DNA from: Holothuria scabra
Lineage: Eukaryota; Echinodermata; Holothuroidea; Aspidochirotida; Holothuriidae
Assembly: GCA_037179385.1 (NCBI GenBank)
Contig: CM074190.1
Span: 8,953,784 to 9,017,783 of the forward strand
DNA: 64,000 nt
Direction of reading: 5' to 3'
The position numbers and the translations under genes are program-made. Within the stretch, counting starts at the first letter, position 1. Each line of letters begins with the position of its first letter. The notes under the pieces are model-generated. The model had not been told where the DNA came from, searched no databases, and saw only the letters and a list, made by a program, of their open reading frames with translations. Shown one piece after another: positions 34,278-46,219 of this stretch.

Positions 34278-34446
34278 ACCAGTTGTGTCTCACAGGCTTG
34301 TTTTCACTACTTCATTGCTTATTCTGAACACCAAACACAATGACAGTAGGTAACGTTTTTAAAGTCATCGGTATGACCAGGCCAGGACTCGAACTCCCGA
34401 TCTTCCGTCTGCAGGTGTGATGTTCTTGCTACTTGACCATGCAGTC
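34278..34446 (-). mobile_element. tRNA-derived SINE, second copy
   Basis: On the minus strand: head TGCATGGTCAAGTAGCAAGA, B box GAGTTCGAGTCC, then a body matching the 10.9-kb SINE (on the + strand TTCATTGCTTATTCTGA versus TCCATTGCTTATGCTGA). More diverged than the 10.8-kb copy. A hAT-like element begins 56 bases further on. Confidence 0.78.
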
Positions 34447-34502
34447 GGTGGCAAATAAAAGGAAGAAGAAGGAAAAGCTCCACCAGCCTTTTATGAAGTC
34501 TC

Positions 34503-35145
34503 CAGGCTTCGACAAATCCCCCGCCCGACAGCCCGGGACAAGTAAAAATCACTCGGGCAACTACCATACTCAATGTTACAGCCCGCCGGGCAAGTACCCC
34601 CAGCCCATGGACTTCCTGTACATGGACAGAGCATTCTGCACGGTACATTGTCCCTAACGTACGTGTGAGAAAAAGCGCACCAAGATGGCTCTCTGCTATG
34701 ATTTTGTGTAAGTCAATTCCCAGATTTTGCACAAAAGATGGAATATTTTGGAAATATTGCAGAATAAGGTCAAAATCACTTCACGTATTGCAGGAATATG
34801 ATATACTTTCCCACTCTAGTCAAAGTCGTTTGTTTAAAATATAAAAGTCATCGTCAAATCATACAAATTTTATCTTCACGGTGGCGGTCTTGGTGCGCAT
34901 TTTTTTTGTCCCAGTCGGTGGCAACCATCTACGGATAGGACGTACACGTTACATGCTTTATCCATGTTTATAAGACTGCCTTAAATTTTTGAGTTAAGCA
35001 AAATTGCATTTGTAGTTTTAGACTTTAAAAATTATATATACTCAACAGATTTAAATTGGACAAGTAGATATTTATGCGGGCAAGTAGATTGAGAAAACAG
35101 CTAGCCCGTCGGACAAGTAGGAAAGAAATAATTTGTCGAAGCCTG
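34503..35145. mobile_element. hAT-like element with perfect 8-bp duplication
   Basis: Termini CAGGCTTCGACAAAT and ATTTGTCGAAGCCTG are perfect 15-bp inverted repeats. GAAGTCTC flanks both sides (34495-34502 and 35146-35153), a perfect 8-bp duplication. Both subterminal regions repeat (G)GACAAGTA and GGGCAAGTA words, which may be transposase binding sites (inference). 643 bp, no transposase. Confidence 0.88.
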
Positions 35146-35342
35146 GAAGTCTCTTGCAGTATTTAAATTACAAGAGATTATTGTCTATCACACTAGGTTA
35201 CGGAGGCCGAAAGTATGAATGACCAAAGAGCAGGGAGTCTGACAACATAATGGTAACTTGGATAAACTCATACGACCTAGCAACCCTGGAACAACTCACA
35301 TGTCCCCCTAAACACGTTTTAATAGTATGGAAAGTGAATTAA

Positions 35343-35620
35343 AGGCCCAGTTCTCTCACCCCAACAGTAACAATTCTCCTTACCTTCTTCAGTCTGAAAT
35401 TCATCCTTATCCAGATACAATCTCAGTTTATTGCTTCAATGTGAGTATAGCAAAACTCAATTTATGTAATCAAAACACTCTCAGTACCGTTCATGCTGTG
35501 TAATATAAGCTTTGGTACTCTGCATTGTTTGAATTAGCTGTCAGTCAAAGAGCTGAGCCAATTGAGAATTTCGATACCCCCCGTACCAAAATTGTAGTTT
35601 GGGGTGAGAGGTTTGGCCCT
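35343..35620. mobile_element. TTAA-flanked MITE, best preserved copy
   Basis: TTAA on both sides (35339-35342, 35621-35624). Ends AGGCCCAGTTCTCTCACCCC and GGGGTGAGAGGTTTGGCCCT are imperfect inverted repeats. 278 bp, non-coding. Other copies: 18441-18668 and parts at 33040, 51876 and 61587. Confidence 0.82.
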
Positions 35621-35624
35621 TTAA

Positions 35625-37270
35625 GCACCTGCTGATTTCATTGGAACGATCTTTTATGAATGTGACAGGGCATTGGCATTGTGCGTATGGTATACCACAA
35701 ACTGCCGTATGTCTTATCTCTTGTAACTGGCGAGAATCCAAGCCTTGTCGAGGAGGATTTTTCTGCCCCAGCCCAACCCTTTTTCCAAATCAACAACAGC
35801 AAATATGCAAAAATTAGCGTAATGTTAATTCGGGGAATATCCAAGCAGGCCTCCAATCCCCCGTTTCGAAATGTCTGGATTTACGCCTGTTTAATTAAAA
35901 TCTCCTTGATTCCTCGCTATGAAATGTGAAGATTGTAATAATTGAGTAACAGCGACGGTAATTGATTGCGTCAAATCTGGCAGAGACGTAGGAATCTGCC
36001 TTCGAAAATTCAAAGAAATGGGAATTACTTGCACTACGGAGAAAATGGGAGGGGCATGTGAGCTGGTTTGGTTTTGACAATGGTCGTCGATTAGGCGGAA
36101 GGGGCGCGGGATATATTCCCCCACTTTTCGGAAATACACCCGTTGACTGTAGATTTTTACACCGTAAATTTTTGACGGAAGTGGCCCCGCGCAACATTTG
36201 AGTTAAGATCGACGCTCGTGGAAATGACCCTAACTTGGCATGAGAGCACTGTAGGCTGAGCGTCAACAGTTACAGTTCAACTGATGACGTTTTATGTTCG
36301 TGATATCGGTGTGAAATGCTACCAAAATGTCGCATCCAAAAATTATTACTTGGTTAAACAATTATAAATGGTTAGAATTTACCATCGGGTCCTAGGAGCC
36401 TTTCTTTTGCGTTAGAACTGTGTAGCCGCTTTCACAGTTTCACGCCTAGGCTGCGGTGACCTTGTCAGCTCGGAGCTATGGGACCTTTTTGCCGATCAAC
36501 TAATCAAGTTTACGGTCATGGAAATACAAGTTCATTTAGATACCGCCTTCCACGCAATGAATAGGTGACGTTCTACAGACAACCGCATTCTGTAATTTGA
36601 TACCGTTTATTATCTGAAAAAAATTTGTGATGCAGCATCTTGCTGTAGCAGAACCAGTACCTGCTACATGTTATCACAATTTATTATCGCCTAGAATCTG
36701 GAAAATGGGGTCACAGTTACCCTCAAGACTATTTCAAGGAAGCCTCCACACAATGAGAGGTTGACATCGTGGAGACGTGTTCATCAGATTGTCGGAAGGG
36801 CTTACCTAAAGTTTTATTTGCCAGCTTATTCAGGCTAATGTAGATTGTAAGAGCCATCTTTTAGGCGATGTTATATACTGTCAATGTCAGCAATGTGATT
36901 TGCTACCTACAAAACAATAGTGGTGGCTGCTATTCGTATATATCATAATTACTTTTAATCTAAGCCTATAAACTGCCGTCGTTATAAGGGATTTATTTCA
37001 TGCACGGCAAATCGGATCTGACAGACCTCGATAATTGTCTGTAGTGACGGAGCCTGGTAAGTAGAATTTTCATGTTTTGTTGTTTGCGTGACGATACAAG
37101 TAGCACATCGATTAATTTCATATTAGTATTACATGTGCAGTTGAGAACCATAAAGCAGGATTAAGCTATGTAGTCTCCTTATCCTCGTCACAAGATATTT
37201 ATTCCCACAAGGTAGCTATCACACTAAGAACTCTGCTAATTTTCATGTAAGTATTTTTTGTATCGAAAGC
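35625..37270. other. Unassigned sequence
   Basis: No repeat termini and no convincing exon. A 123-codon minus-strand frame at 35895-36266 has no recognisable domain, no splice context, and the look of chance. Confidence 0.5.
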
Positions 37271-37274
37271 TTTT

Positions 37275-37403
37275 AAACGAGCTCTTTATGTCACGGGCCC
37301 AAAGCTCTGGAATAATCTCGAAAATAACATTCAAAATCCCTTTTTACAACAACTTAAAGGAACATATTTTACAAAGTTAACAATGCTTAAACTACTTCTA
37401 TAA
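37275..37403 (+). pseudogene. C-terminal fragment of a LINE ORF2
   Basis: An open stretch of 42 codons plus stop reads KRALYVTGPKLWNNLENN and then QLKGTYFTKL. The GPKLWN(N/S)L(E/P) motif is the usual C-terminal signature of CR1/L2-like or related LINE ORF2 proteins. No upstream reverse transcriptase domain remains in frame. A TATATTTTAATG to AAATAAATATAA A/T-rich tail follows at about 37560-37590. Confidence 0.6.
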
Positions 37404-38177
37404 CTTTCATCTTCTTTATGTTATGTTTTACGTGTAGTTATTCTTTATATCTTTGCAATTTATACTAAATTTCTGTTTATATGGTTAAGGGGCTGCCAAT
37501 AAAAACATTCTGCTTCCCCAGACCTCCTCCACTCTCTTATTTTGTTCATTGTAAATGTCTTATATTTTAATGTGGAAATAAATATAATTGAATTTCCTTA
37601 TTTTCAAAATGGCGAATGGCCCCCGTTTTTAAAGTTTCCTTTCAAACAACGTTGTCCTCTTTTGATTCTGATAGTATAGACTTTTTCTGTTATGCACAAC
37701 GGTCAAATGGGATAAAAAAAAAATCACTGACGAACCTTTGTCAAAACATAGATTTACTCTACTCGTCTGTAGGCAAACTGCAATAAAATGTAATAAATGC
37801 AGTGGGGGATCCAGGACTTGCTGGAGGGGAGGGGGGGCAGGTCAGCTTTGGCGGAAAGGATAACTTTAAGGGGAGGGGTGAACGCCAACAAGACTATATC
37901 TAAGCGGAGCTCCACAAACGTTCACAAAATTAAATAGAAATGTCAAATTTTGAGACAAGTACTGGCAGTTTTCCCTCAGTGTGAAAGTAAAAATGTACGT
38001 CACTGATGTTAAATATATAGCCTAGATTTATATGTCTCAGGTATTGTAATTTCTGTTCAGAATGTCGGCATAAAAGGGTAAACACATAGGTAGGTATATG
38101 GATGGAAGCATTTCAGTTGACCACGAAAAGGGGAGGGGCAACAGATTCTCTGTCCGAAAAATGTAGTGTTCAACAGA

Positions 38178-38280
38178 CTATCTAATAGAAGCGCCGCCAT
38201 CCGTTGGTGTAGAGCGTTGAAAAATTTGAAAAATCACGAAACCACAGGCAGCCGGAAACGCCATTCCTCGGGCTTGTAAG
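38178..38280 (-). repeat. Hairpin module
   Basis: Minus-orientation copy: TATCTAATAGAAGCGCCGCC, then ATCCGTTGGTGTAGAGCGTT, later GGAAACGCCATTCC and GGGCTTGTAAGG. More diverged than the other copies. Confidence 0.7.
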
Positions 38281-38493
38281 GAGAGCATAAGCCGTCATTA
38301 CTTTCTAGTGGAAGGACCATCCAAGTAAAGCACCACTTTGAGTTCGATACACAGAAAATTTGAAAAACTTATAACCCCTTCATCAGTCAAACAGCCAGAA
38401 ATGGCATTTCCTGAAAGCAGAGGCAAACGAAACCATTTCAGTTTTGAGGGCAGAAAATCCTTTGCCCTAAGAATGTAGTTTTGAAAAAAAAAA

Positions 38494-38585
38494 AACATCT
38501 AAGCGGAGTGCCACTATCGGTTGGCGCGGAGCGTAGAGTAAATTTTGAAAATCATACCCCTCAGACAGTCGAAAATGACATTTCT
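38494..38585 (-). repeat. Hairpin module
   Basis: Minus-orientation copy: ATCTAAGCGGAGTGCCACTA followed by GGTTGGCGCGGAGCGTAGAG, then CAGTCGAAAATGACATTT. Confidence 0.8.
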
Positions 38586-38904
38586 GTCATTTGATGACAT
38601 TTTGGCTTTCATCTGGGGAAAAATATAGAAAGGAATTGAAAACATGCTAATGTAATTAACTCCCTTGCAACCATTGGTTAAATTCATTATCTATTAAATT
38701 GATAAAATCGTCTTTGTGACTGCCCGAACTCCCCACTGTAAATGATTTTACTTCTTTTTGGTAGCGTATATGACATCTTCCCAGGGCGGAGCACCCACAG
38801 TGGCCTTTTTTTGAAAGTGTTTAACACCATTTCAATGGGGCGTAGTTTGCGGTGCGGAAGAAAAGAGTGCCGAAATTTTTTCCTTTTTTAATCAAATTTT
38901 TCAA

Positions 38905-39050
38905 GATATGGAGCTTGTATTGGAGAAAATTTTTGATTCAGGGTTCTCTGTGTATGGAAATATGAAAAGTTCGGAAATGACTGAAGAATCTGTACTTCTT
39001 ATTGGAAAGCCTGAGATTCCGAATCACGGTGACCAAAGATCGCCCTACAA
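38905..39050 (+). repeat. GGAGCTTGTATT unit
   Basis: ATGGAGCTTGTATTGGAGAA followed by TTTTTGATTCAGGGTT. The same unit appears near 10.75 kb, 47.02 kb, 47.24 kb and (minus) 48.40 kb, so it is a second recurring module of these elements. Confidence 0.7.
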
Positions 39051-39744
39051 ATTGAGGCTCTCCGACGTCATTTTAAGAGTAAAGAGCTTATATTGAAGAC
39101 AATTTGGAATTTACTGATTGGAAATTCATCGCCCGCCCCCCCCCCCCCAACATAGCTACGCCACTTTAAGTAACACCTTCTGAAAAAATCACGTGACGAG
39201 ATGGGTTTAAGTGAATTTTGAGGTAGACTCATACGAAGACATTCTTACATTGTATCATTATGTAATATTGAAAAACAACCTACAGATCTGATTTTCTCAC
39301 TGTTGCCTTAGTTTCGTCTGTGGGGAAAGGCAGGCACGTAGCCAGGACTGTGCCATGAGGGGGGGGGGGAGGGTTGGGGCACGAAATGAGGGAAAAGTCT
39401 AAGGATAGAGAGAAAAAAACCGCTACTTATAGGTGTTATTTGCATTGCAAGGTTGGGTCACGGGGGAAACACTGCAACTGAACGCCTTACCGTCATAATT
39501 TAATTGGCAATAAACAACATCCCAGCCCTGTTTTCAACCTTCTGAGTATTTAACCATTTTGGCCAAAATTTTTGCCAGTCTACATGTATTGAAGTCGGGC
39601 AGAGGAAAAACTTTTTCCACAAGCTACCCGAATCTTTGCTATCATTTTTATTTTCACAAGAAAATTTTACTTTTTCTGTTTTTCGGGCAAAGATTTGAAG
39701 ATATTTAAGTAATTGACCTTTTCAGGAATTATGCTGAACGCCCT

Positions 39745-40102
39745 TTAATAAAGTGAAAAGTGTGAAAAGTGTGAATTCACTTCATTAGAGAGGTAATTCA
39801 CTATAGCCATAGTGAAACTCACTCCAAGACACAAGGAGGGTGAAAAATTCTCTCTTTTTCGAGCAACGTCAATGATCATTTTAAAGAGTGGTCCCGGTAT
39901 GCCATTAAGAGTGAAACTTCGCCTCTTTGGAGTGAATTTTACACTTCTTGGAGTGAATTTTACCCTTCTTGGAGTGAATTTTACCCTTCTTGGAGTGAAT
40001 TTAACCCTTCTTGGAGTAAATTTCTGCTCTTTTGGAGTAGACTTTATTAATTTTCTTCCAAAGAGTGAAATGTCATCCTTTTTTTTTAGAGTGTAAGCAT
40101 GG
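39745..40102. mobile_element. GAGTGAA foldback repeat with 21-bp tandem units
   Basis: Related to the element at 45016-45419: inverted GAGTGAATT/AATTCACTC words throughout and a terminal TTTTAGAGTGTAAGCATGG. Between 39927 and 40031 a 21-bp unit containing GGAGTGAATTTTACCCTT is repeated five times. The left end is diffuse. Long open frames on both strands here are products of the repeat. Confidence 0.7.
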
Positions 40103-42150
40103 ACCAGGGAGCTGCCTGTACGTAATCCTACCAACTTTCATGATTCCTGTATAAGGATACACTCTCACTCAACGGGGAACTGCTCCCTGCCCTCACCGAC
40201 TACATTGCTCTACCTAACTTGTAATTATTGCAGCTGTTTAACAACTTCAATTGAAATTAAAGTAGACTGCAAGAAAGTAATACACGTTTCCTATAGTAAC
40301 TGCTTCCATAAATTTTATATATCTTGTTTATGAATTATTCTTAACTTTTGTTTTACATTACGATTTCAACTGCCCTACCAGCGATGGGCACGACAACATA
40401 ATGGAAGTCACGAATGTTAATTGTAGAAGTTTTCAATGGCGTAGTTCAATTAAAATGGTAAACATTGCTGACAATTTGTAGTAAATAACTTCCATTCGTA
40501 ATGGGTCACATCCATCATCTGGTGACAAAAATGCTACTGATTGTAGGCACAGTTATACATGCAAAATATGCCGGAAAATTTGACATTTCCAACTACCCCT
40601 GGAAAACGGAAATGCACATATACCAGCAAGCTAGATATTTGGATATGGGGACATAGCTTACCCCTTTTTCGATCATGCTTTCCAGTGGATCACTTCACTT
40701 TTTGCTGAGAGAAAAAATCATGGTGTCCAGCCTAGAGTGCTCTCTAATGTCTTAAACCATATGCAACGAACTGATAGAGCCCTCTGCTTGCATTCAAACA
40801 CCAACTAAATGTATTTCATAGTAAGATTCACGACATTAAGTTCCCAAAATTGTTGCATATACGATGATTTCTCATGGTCCCTGTTTTTTCTTAGCTCTAA
40901 GGCACTTTTGTATACCTCCCACCAATTATGCTTATACTTTGAAATTTTTCGCTCGGGGTAACTTTTTGAAGACACTTTAATTAGAGAGCTGCCAGGGTGA
41001 CATCATAGGGCAATATTCCGCCGTCGAGCAGAGGCTTCGTGCCCATAGGGGGCCAGGCCCTGCAGAGGTTGCCAAGGGTGTCATAAAATACATTTTTAAA
41101 ACCCTTAACATGTCCAGGAACTCAACGAATTTAATTGTTTTTGAAAAATAAGCTAAATGGAAATATGGAATTAACCCTGATGATAAGTTAGTTCGATTTG
41201 TTGACGAAGGCTGTCAATTCACACGCATTCAGCTTGAGAGTCACGCACTAGGGCGTAATCTCAAGCTCTAACGATAAATGTATCCTCCAACTAAAAACGA
41301 CCACTTATAACGCAAACGATTTTTCCTGCATATGTAGATTTCTTACCGCCGCTTGTGCCACAAGTGACCATTCCAACCTCTATTTATACATATTACACCC
41401 AATCATTTCTTGGACATGAATCCAACACCATTCTAATTAAAACTCAAATGCATGCATTTAATAATTCACTTAATACAATATGCCAGTGCTGACAAACTGC
41501 TAGCATTTGCAGAGTTCAAAGAGAGTATATCATCATCGTTCACTTATTAAAGAGTTACTATAACAGTATGTTCTCTAGCATGTAAGTAATATTCATGGAT
41601 GCGCTATTGGATAGTAACCTGCCATTAAAATGCAATATAAACCTAGTCCCACGAACGAATTATTCTCTAATTTACATTCATATTTGGTTTTATTCCATCT
41701 CCAATTTTAGGATAGGCCTATATTTATATTCAACTTGAGGCAGTTACATATCGGTAGGCCTCGGCATATTTCCTTGAAAATTGCATGAAACTCCTTAAAA
41801 TGGCACTTCTTGTCATGCACGGCAACCAGACTCTAGAAGTGCTATGACCAGCACGTTAATTGCATCCAATCGAATCAATCTCACTCTTGAAAGAAAGATC
41901 CGTTCTTTCCAATGATTAGCTCACTTAAATATAATATTTTGTCCAGTGGTAGCGTTAACAGCTTATCTGGTAGATCTAATTTTCTTATCATTTTACAATT
42001 TGTCTTTTTTTGCTATTGGAAGGAAAATTTTAGTCTTGGGTCATAAACTCCAAAAGGCGAAGAGAGCCATCACATAGCATGCATGCATGCATGTATGCAT
42101 ATATGTATGCATATGAAAGATCGAAAATAACAAACGCTTCAGTTCTTCCT
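40103..42150. other. Unassigned sequence
   Basis: No gene and no element with readable ends. An ATGCATGC/ATGTATGCATAT microsatellite lies at about 42077-42115. Confidence 0.5.
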
Positions 42151-42151
42151 A

Positions 42152-42262
42152 CAAGCCTGAATATGCCATTTTAGGCTGTCTGGGGTCCCGGTTTTTCAGG
42201 ATTTCATCATTTTTCAAAACGCTCCCCGCCAACTGATAGTGACGCTCCGCTTAGAGATAAAG
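42152..42262 (+). repeat. Hairpin module outside an element
   Basis: CAAGCCTGAATATGCCATTT, then TTTTTCAGGATTTC, ACGCTCCCCGCCAACTGATA and GTGACGCTCCGCTTAGAGA. It ends only 8 bases before the target duplication of the hAT-like element at 42279. Confidence 0.8.
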
Positions 42263-42862
42263 TCGTCTACGCAATCACCAGTGGCGTAGCTAGGATTTTT
42301 TCAAGGGGGGCAAAGATATGAAATTTCCCCAAAACCTTTCCCGGTCAATGTGTATGTATTTCATATAAAACATGCAAACTTACAAGTATAACAACATTAC
42401 CATGTCATTTTGTAATATTACCTGCATTTTAATCTTAAAGTAAAACATAGAGCAATCGGAAATAACAAAGTATATTATTTTGGTAAACAATATCTAGTTT
42501 ATTTGTATGTACTAACGCAGTGGCGTACGCAGGATTTCTCTGAAGGGGGAGGGGCATGCAGTATGGTCTAAGGGGAGGGGTGTCCGGAAATTTTTTGACG
42601 TTTTCAAGGAGCCTAGATGCAAAATGGTGCAAGATTTTCGACTTTGACAGGAACAGTGTTAAAAGCTGAATCGTGGTGGTTCATGAGGATAAAACTGAAA
42701 CTTTTGTGTCTTGACATGCATTTCCTTGTGCCATTTATGCTACCTTACGAAGAAAAACTTGTCATTAAATTTGCACACTTTTAGGAGTCAAAATAAAAGA
42801 GCATTGATCGGTATTTGTGGTTTTTCTTGGCCAAAAAATGTTATTTTTTTGTCATAAAGATT

Positions 42863-42960
42863 ATCTAAGCGGAGCGCCACCATTGGTTGGCGCGGAGCGT
42901 AGAGAAAATTTGGAAAAATCAGACCCCTTAGATGGCCGGAAATAGCATTTTCCAGGCTAA
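42863..42960 (-). repeat. Hairpin module, best preserved minus copy
   Basis: ATCTAAGCGGAGCGCCACCA, then TTGGTTGGCGCGGAGCGTAG, AATCAGACCCC and GGAAATAGCATTTTCCAGGC. Confidence 0.88.
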
Positions 42961-43098
42961 TACGAAGAATCTAGCTAGTCGCTTTCTTCTTTTGTCGTTT
43001 GAAATAAAATGCTCACTTCAAAATATGTTCGCAAACTGCAAAGTGATCAGAGAGTTAAGAGCTAATTTTACCCCAAAAATGTAATTTTGCCCATAAGA

Positions 43099-43195
43099 CC
43101 GAGCGAAGCGCCACCATTGGTTGGCGTGGAGCGAAAAGAAAATTTCGAAAAATCAGACCCCTCAGATGGTCAAAATAGCGTATTTATGCTTGTAA
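43099..43195 (-). repeat. Hairpin module
   Basis: GACCGAGCGAAGCGCCACCA, then TTGGTTGGCGTGGAGCGAAA and TCAGACCCCTCAGATGG. It lies 236 bases after the previous copy, again suggesting a tandem arrangement. Confidence 0.85.
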
Positions 43196-44789
43196 AGAGA
43201 ATCTAAACATGTAGTCTTTTTTATCGATGCCACCAATTGGAAACAGAGTCTACCTTTTTAAGTAAAAATTGGAATTTGACAGAATTTGCCTAGGTCTATT
43301 TGTAGGAATTAAAAAAAAGTTGGCATCACTGAAAGACCTTGCAGGGACAATCCTTCCCCTTTGAAAATTTCTGAAAATCGGGTGTCCTTATAAGCAATCT
43401 GGTGCCACATATGCTATCTTTTGAAGTAAAATCTGTGTTAATAAAGTTAGACTACGTATTTTTAAGAACAAAGAAAAAATGGCATCTGTGAGGGGGGGGG
43501 GGTGGCCCAATGGTCTCCCCTTCGCACGCCACTAAGGAGGCCTAATAGTGGCTCGATCACACAGGATATCCTGTTAGAAAAGCAGTCTGTTAAGTGTAGT
43601 AGGCTACAAGGTACTCATTGTCCATTTATTGTTACACTCAAAGTGAGCAGAAAGCTAGTTTCCCGAACTAGCTTGTAAGCCTCCAAGGATTAGGCTAAGT
43701 AACAAAATCTAAGTGTGCCAACGGATCCCCCTAATTCTAATTTCTAGATTAACTTTAAGTTTATCGTTGGCCATGGATTGTTTCAGCCCCATCCCACGTT
43801 ATGTACACAGAGTAAAATCGTACAGCTACTGCTAGCTTGTAGAAGAACATAACAACCTCGGGGTCTACGGTAGTGACTTGTCACTTTTCACATCCTTTTA
43901 CTGAATTCCCAAAGTATCACCTGAATAACAGCTTCCTGTGCACTGAAATGCAATGATCATAACCCCCGTGCGTATACAAGCACAAGAAAACATTCAATCT
44001 GCTACGCGGCGAGGACATTTCTGTGAACGCGAATTCGGCCGGTTCATGCGACACTGACGAAATCTGAGTTAATTTGTTGCATGAAAATACGAATTATGTA
44101 TGAGAAATGTCTTACAATTTCTTATTCTAACAAAAATTTTGAGAAATTTTTGTAATAATAAAAAGATTCATCAAATTTCCCCAAAAAATTTTCCAGGGGG
44201 GGACTTTTCCCCCTGCCCCCCAGTAGCTACGCCACTGGCAATCACCATTTTCGATGGCCCTCCTTTTAACGGCGGCCTAGTCCACAACTCTCTGACCTAC
44301 GGTATTGCTGTCTTGATCCACGTATAGGCACTGTCTCCAAATGGCATGATTTAATAGCGTTTTTTCTAAGGCCGCAAAGAATAACAAAATGCCTAACCTT
44401 CAGCCATATCTATAACATCCTTATTTTATTCTGTTGGGATCATTTTCGGTGATGCTGGTAGATTCGCCCAAACATATTTTCACGATATACTCACTTATGT
44501 ATGGCGTAGCTTTGCTGTAGGTTCATTTTTTAACTATGCGTGGGGAATTGTAAGTTTTCAAAACACAGAAAGTGACATAAATTCACACTGATAGCCACAT
44601 GAAATAAGTTGCGAAGGGCGCAGAAAAAATTTTAGCGAAAATTAATACCCCTGTTGCTGCTGGGAAGAAATGTCAACATGAACAATAAAGTGTAAATAAA
44701 TAGTCCTCACAACCTGCTTCCCAACCATCAAATCATTTGGAAAGAGCCTCCTGGTCAAAAGAAAAGTGGGTGGAACTGTTGACCTAGAG

Positions 44790-46219
44790 CACCGGTGGGC
44801 AACCTACGGTCCGCGGGCCGCATGCTTCTCTCCAGTGATTTTTTGCGGCCCGCAAGATATCTCAAGGAATAGAAAAATATCATTCTATTTTACATCATAA
44901 CAGACTAGCTATAAACTTGTTTTCAATTTCCCCAACGACGTTCCCCATTATGCGTATCATCACTATCCACTTGTGACACGGATTAACCGCCTCGGAGTGG
45001 TAAAATCCATGCTTACACTCTAAAATCAATAGAGTGAACTTAGTCACTCTTTGATCCAGTGAAAAGTGTAAATTCACTCCATTAGAGTGATAATTCACTC
45101 CAAGAGGAGTGAAGTTCCCTCCGAAAAGAGTGAAGTTCCCTCCAAAAAGAGTGAAATTCACTAGAGGAAGAGGGAAAATTCACTCTTCCACGAGTGCCTG
45201 CAATGATCACTCCTTTTTTTAAGAGCGATCATTGTGGGCACTCCATCAAGAGTGAAACTTCGCTCGTTTTAAGGGAGTTTCACTCTTTTTGGAGTGAACT
45301 TCACTCTTTTTTGGAGGGAACGGCGCTCCTCTTGGAGTGAATTATCACTCTAATGGAGTGCATTTACACTTTTCACTCGATCAAAGAGTGACTTCGTTCA
45401 CTCTTTTGATGTTAGAGTGTATGATCAGCTACTCACAAACCGATTTTGCACATGGGTGCATGGAGTTACCACAATTATTGACGAAACGTAACTGCACAAC
45501 TTCGATTGTGATTTGACGTCGACATTTAAACCTAAACGCGGTTGTTATGGCTAGTACAGTTCGTCTGTCACTGTAACCATGGAACGAGTGGCCCAATTCC
45601 GTCCTTTTGCGATACGCATAGTGACAAGCTTTACGTCTAACAATATTATCATGGGGTGATGATATCCCCCTTATTTTGCAAAAATCGTGGTGGTGATAGA
45701 AATTATTACCATGGTGCCAGGGTTGCCGTGAAATGAATCGAGATGATTTGTGTTTTTGATAGGTCTCTACTATTAACTAAAACACAAATTTGGCGGTGAA
45801 ATTCCGAATTTTCCAGTGAATTTACTTGAACTTAGAAGTAGAGCCTAGTCGCAAACTGGAATATAGGCCTACGAGACGGGGCAGGGAAAAACTCCCAAAA
45901 AATTCGAGTAGGGAACGACAAAAAATCGGGCACAGAATAGGTGTTTTCCCGGCAGAGATGAAATATAAGTATATATATTAGTAGGCTTACTTTAGCAGCC
46001 TTGTTGATCTTGAAATGACAACATCTTAATCCAAGATCAACATAACTTAACAAATTACTGTATTGGAATTTTATTTGTTGTGACTTAAGATTTATATTGC
46101 TTCAAAGTCCTCAGAATTAAAGGTTTGAAATCAACAGCATGTCGTTGGTTAAGTGCGGCCTGGTCAATTTTTCATTCCTCAAATCTGGCCCGTTCAACCA
46201 AAAAGGTTGCCCACCCCTG
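44790..46219. mobile_element. hAT-like element with GGTGGGCAACCT ends
   Basis: Left end CACCGGTGGGCAACCT (44790), right end AGGTTGCCCACCCCTG (to 46219), inverted repeats with two mismatches. ACCTAGAG and ACCTATAG flank them, an 8-bp duplication with one mismatch. GCGGCCCGCAAG and CTGGCCCGTTC lie subterminally. This type of terminus is widespread in animal hAT families. 1.43 kb, no transposase; a TA-flanked foldback element is nested inside. Confidence 0.85.
45016..45419. mobile_element. TA-flanked foldback MITE
   Basis: Long imperfect palindrome: CACTCTAAAATCAATAGAGT at the left against CTCTTTTGATGTTAGAGTG at the right, with mirrored GAGTGAA/TTCACTC words between. TA is present on both sides, compatible with Tc1/mariner-type insertion. 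The 400-bp body is almost entirely self-complementary. Confidence 0.75.

Larger units (their letters stand above)
37800..39166. mobile_element. Probable CAGTGG-type TIR element, composite
   Basis: Left end CAGTGGGGGATCCAGGACTT followed by a G-rich run. Right end is a C run followed by AGCTACGCCACTT. These match the CAGTGGCG(T/G)A(G/T)C family ends seen elsewhere in the window. No clear duplication could be read, so the two ends may belong to different insertions. The interior holds two hairpin modules and one GGAGCTTGTATT unit. Confidence 0.5.
42518..43533. mobile_element. Nested CAGTGGCGTACGC element
   Basis: Starts CAGTGGCGTACGCAGGATTT with a GGGGGAGGGG run and ends CTTCGCACGCCACT after a matching C-rich stretch. 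It lies inside the 42279-44237 element. No clear target duplication: ACTAA near the left end recurs at the right end but overlaps the terminus. It carries the two hairpin modules of this locus. Confidence 0.6.
42279..44237. mobile_element. hAT-like element with CAGTGGCGTAGC ends and perfect 8-bp duplication
   Basis: Left end CAGTGGCGTAGCTAGG (42279), right end GTAGCTACGCCACTG (to 44237). GCAATCAC lies directly outside both ends (42271-42278 and 44238-44245), a perfect 8-bp duplication. Subterminal G and C runs (AAGGGGGGC, CCAGGGGGG) follow the ends. The 1.96-kb body has no transposase and includes a second, nested element with similar ends and two hairpin modules. Confidence 0.88.

Noticed and set aside
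34319..34732. 137-codon minus-strand frame
   Set aside because: It spans a tRNA-derived SINE and the end of a hAT-like element, so it is chimeric non-coding sequence.
35895..36266. 123-codon minus-strand frame
   Set aside because: No domain, no splice context, composition like the surrounding non-coding DNA.
39745..40134. 129-codon minus-strand frame with repeated FTPRRVK units
   Set aside because: It is a translation of the 21-bp GAGTGAATTT tandem repeat; both strands are open for the same reason.
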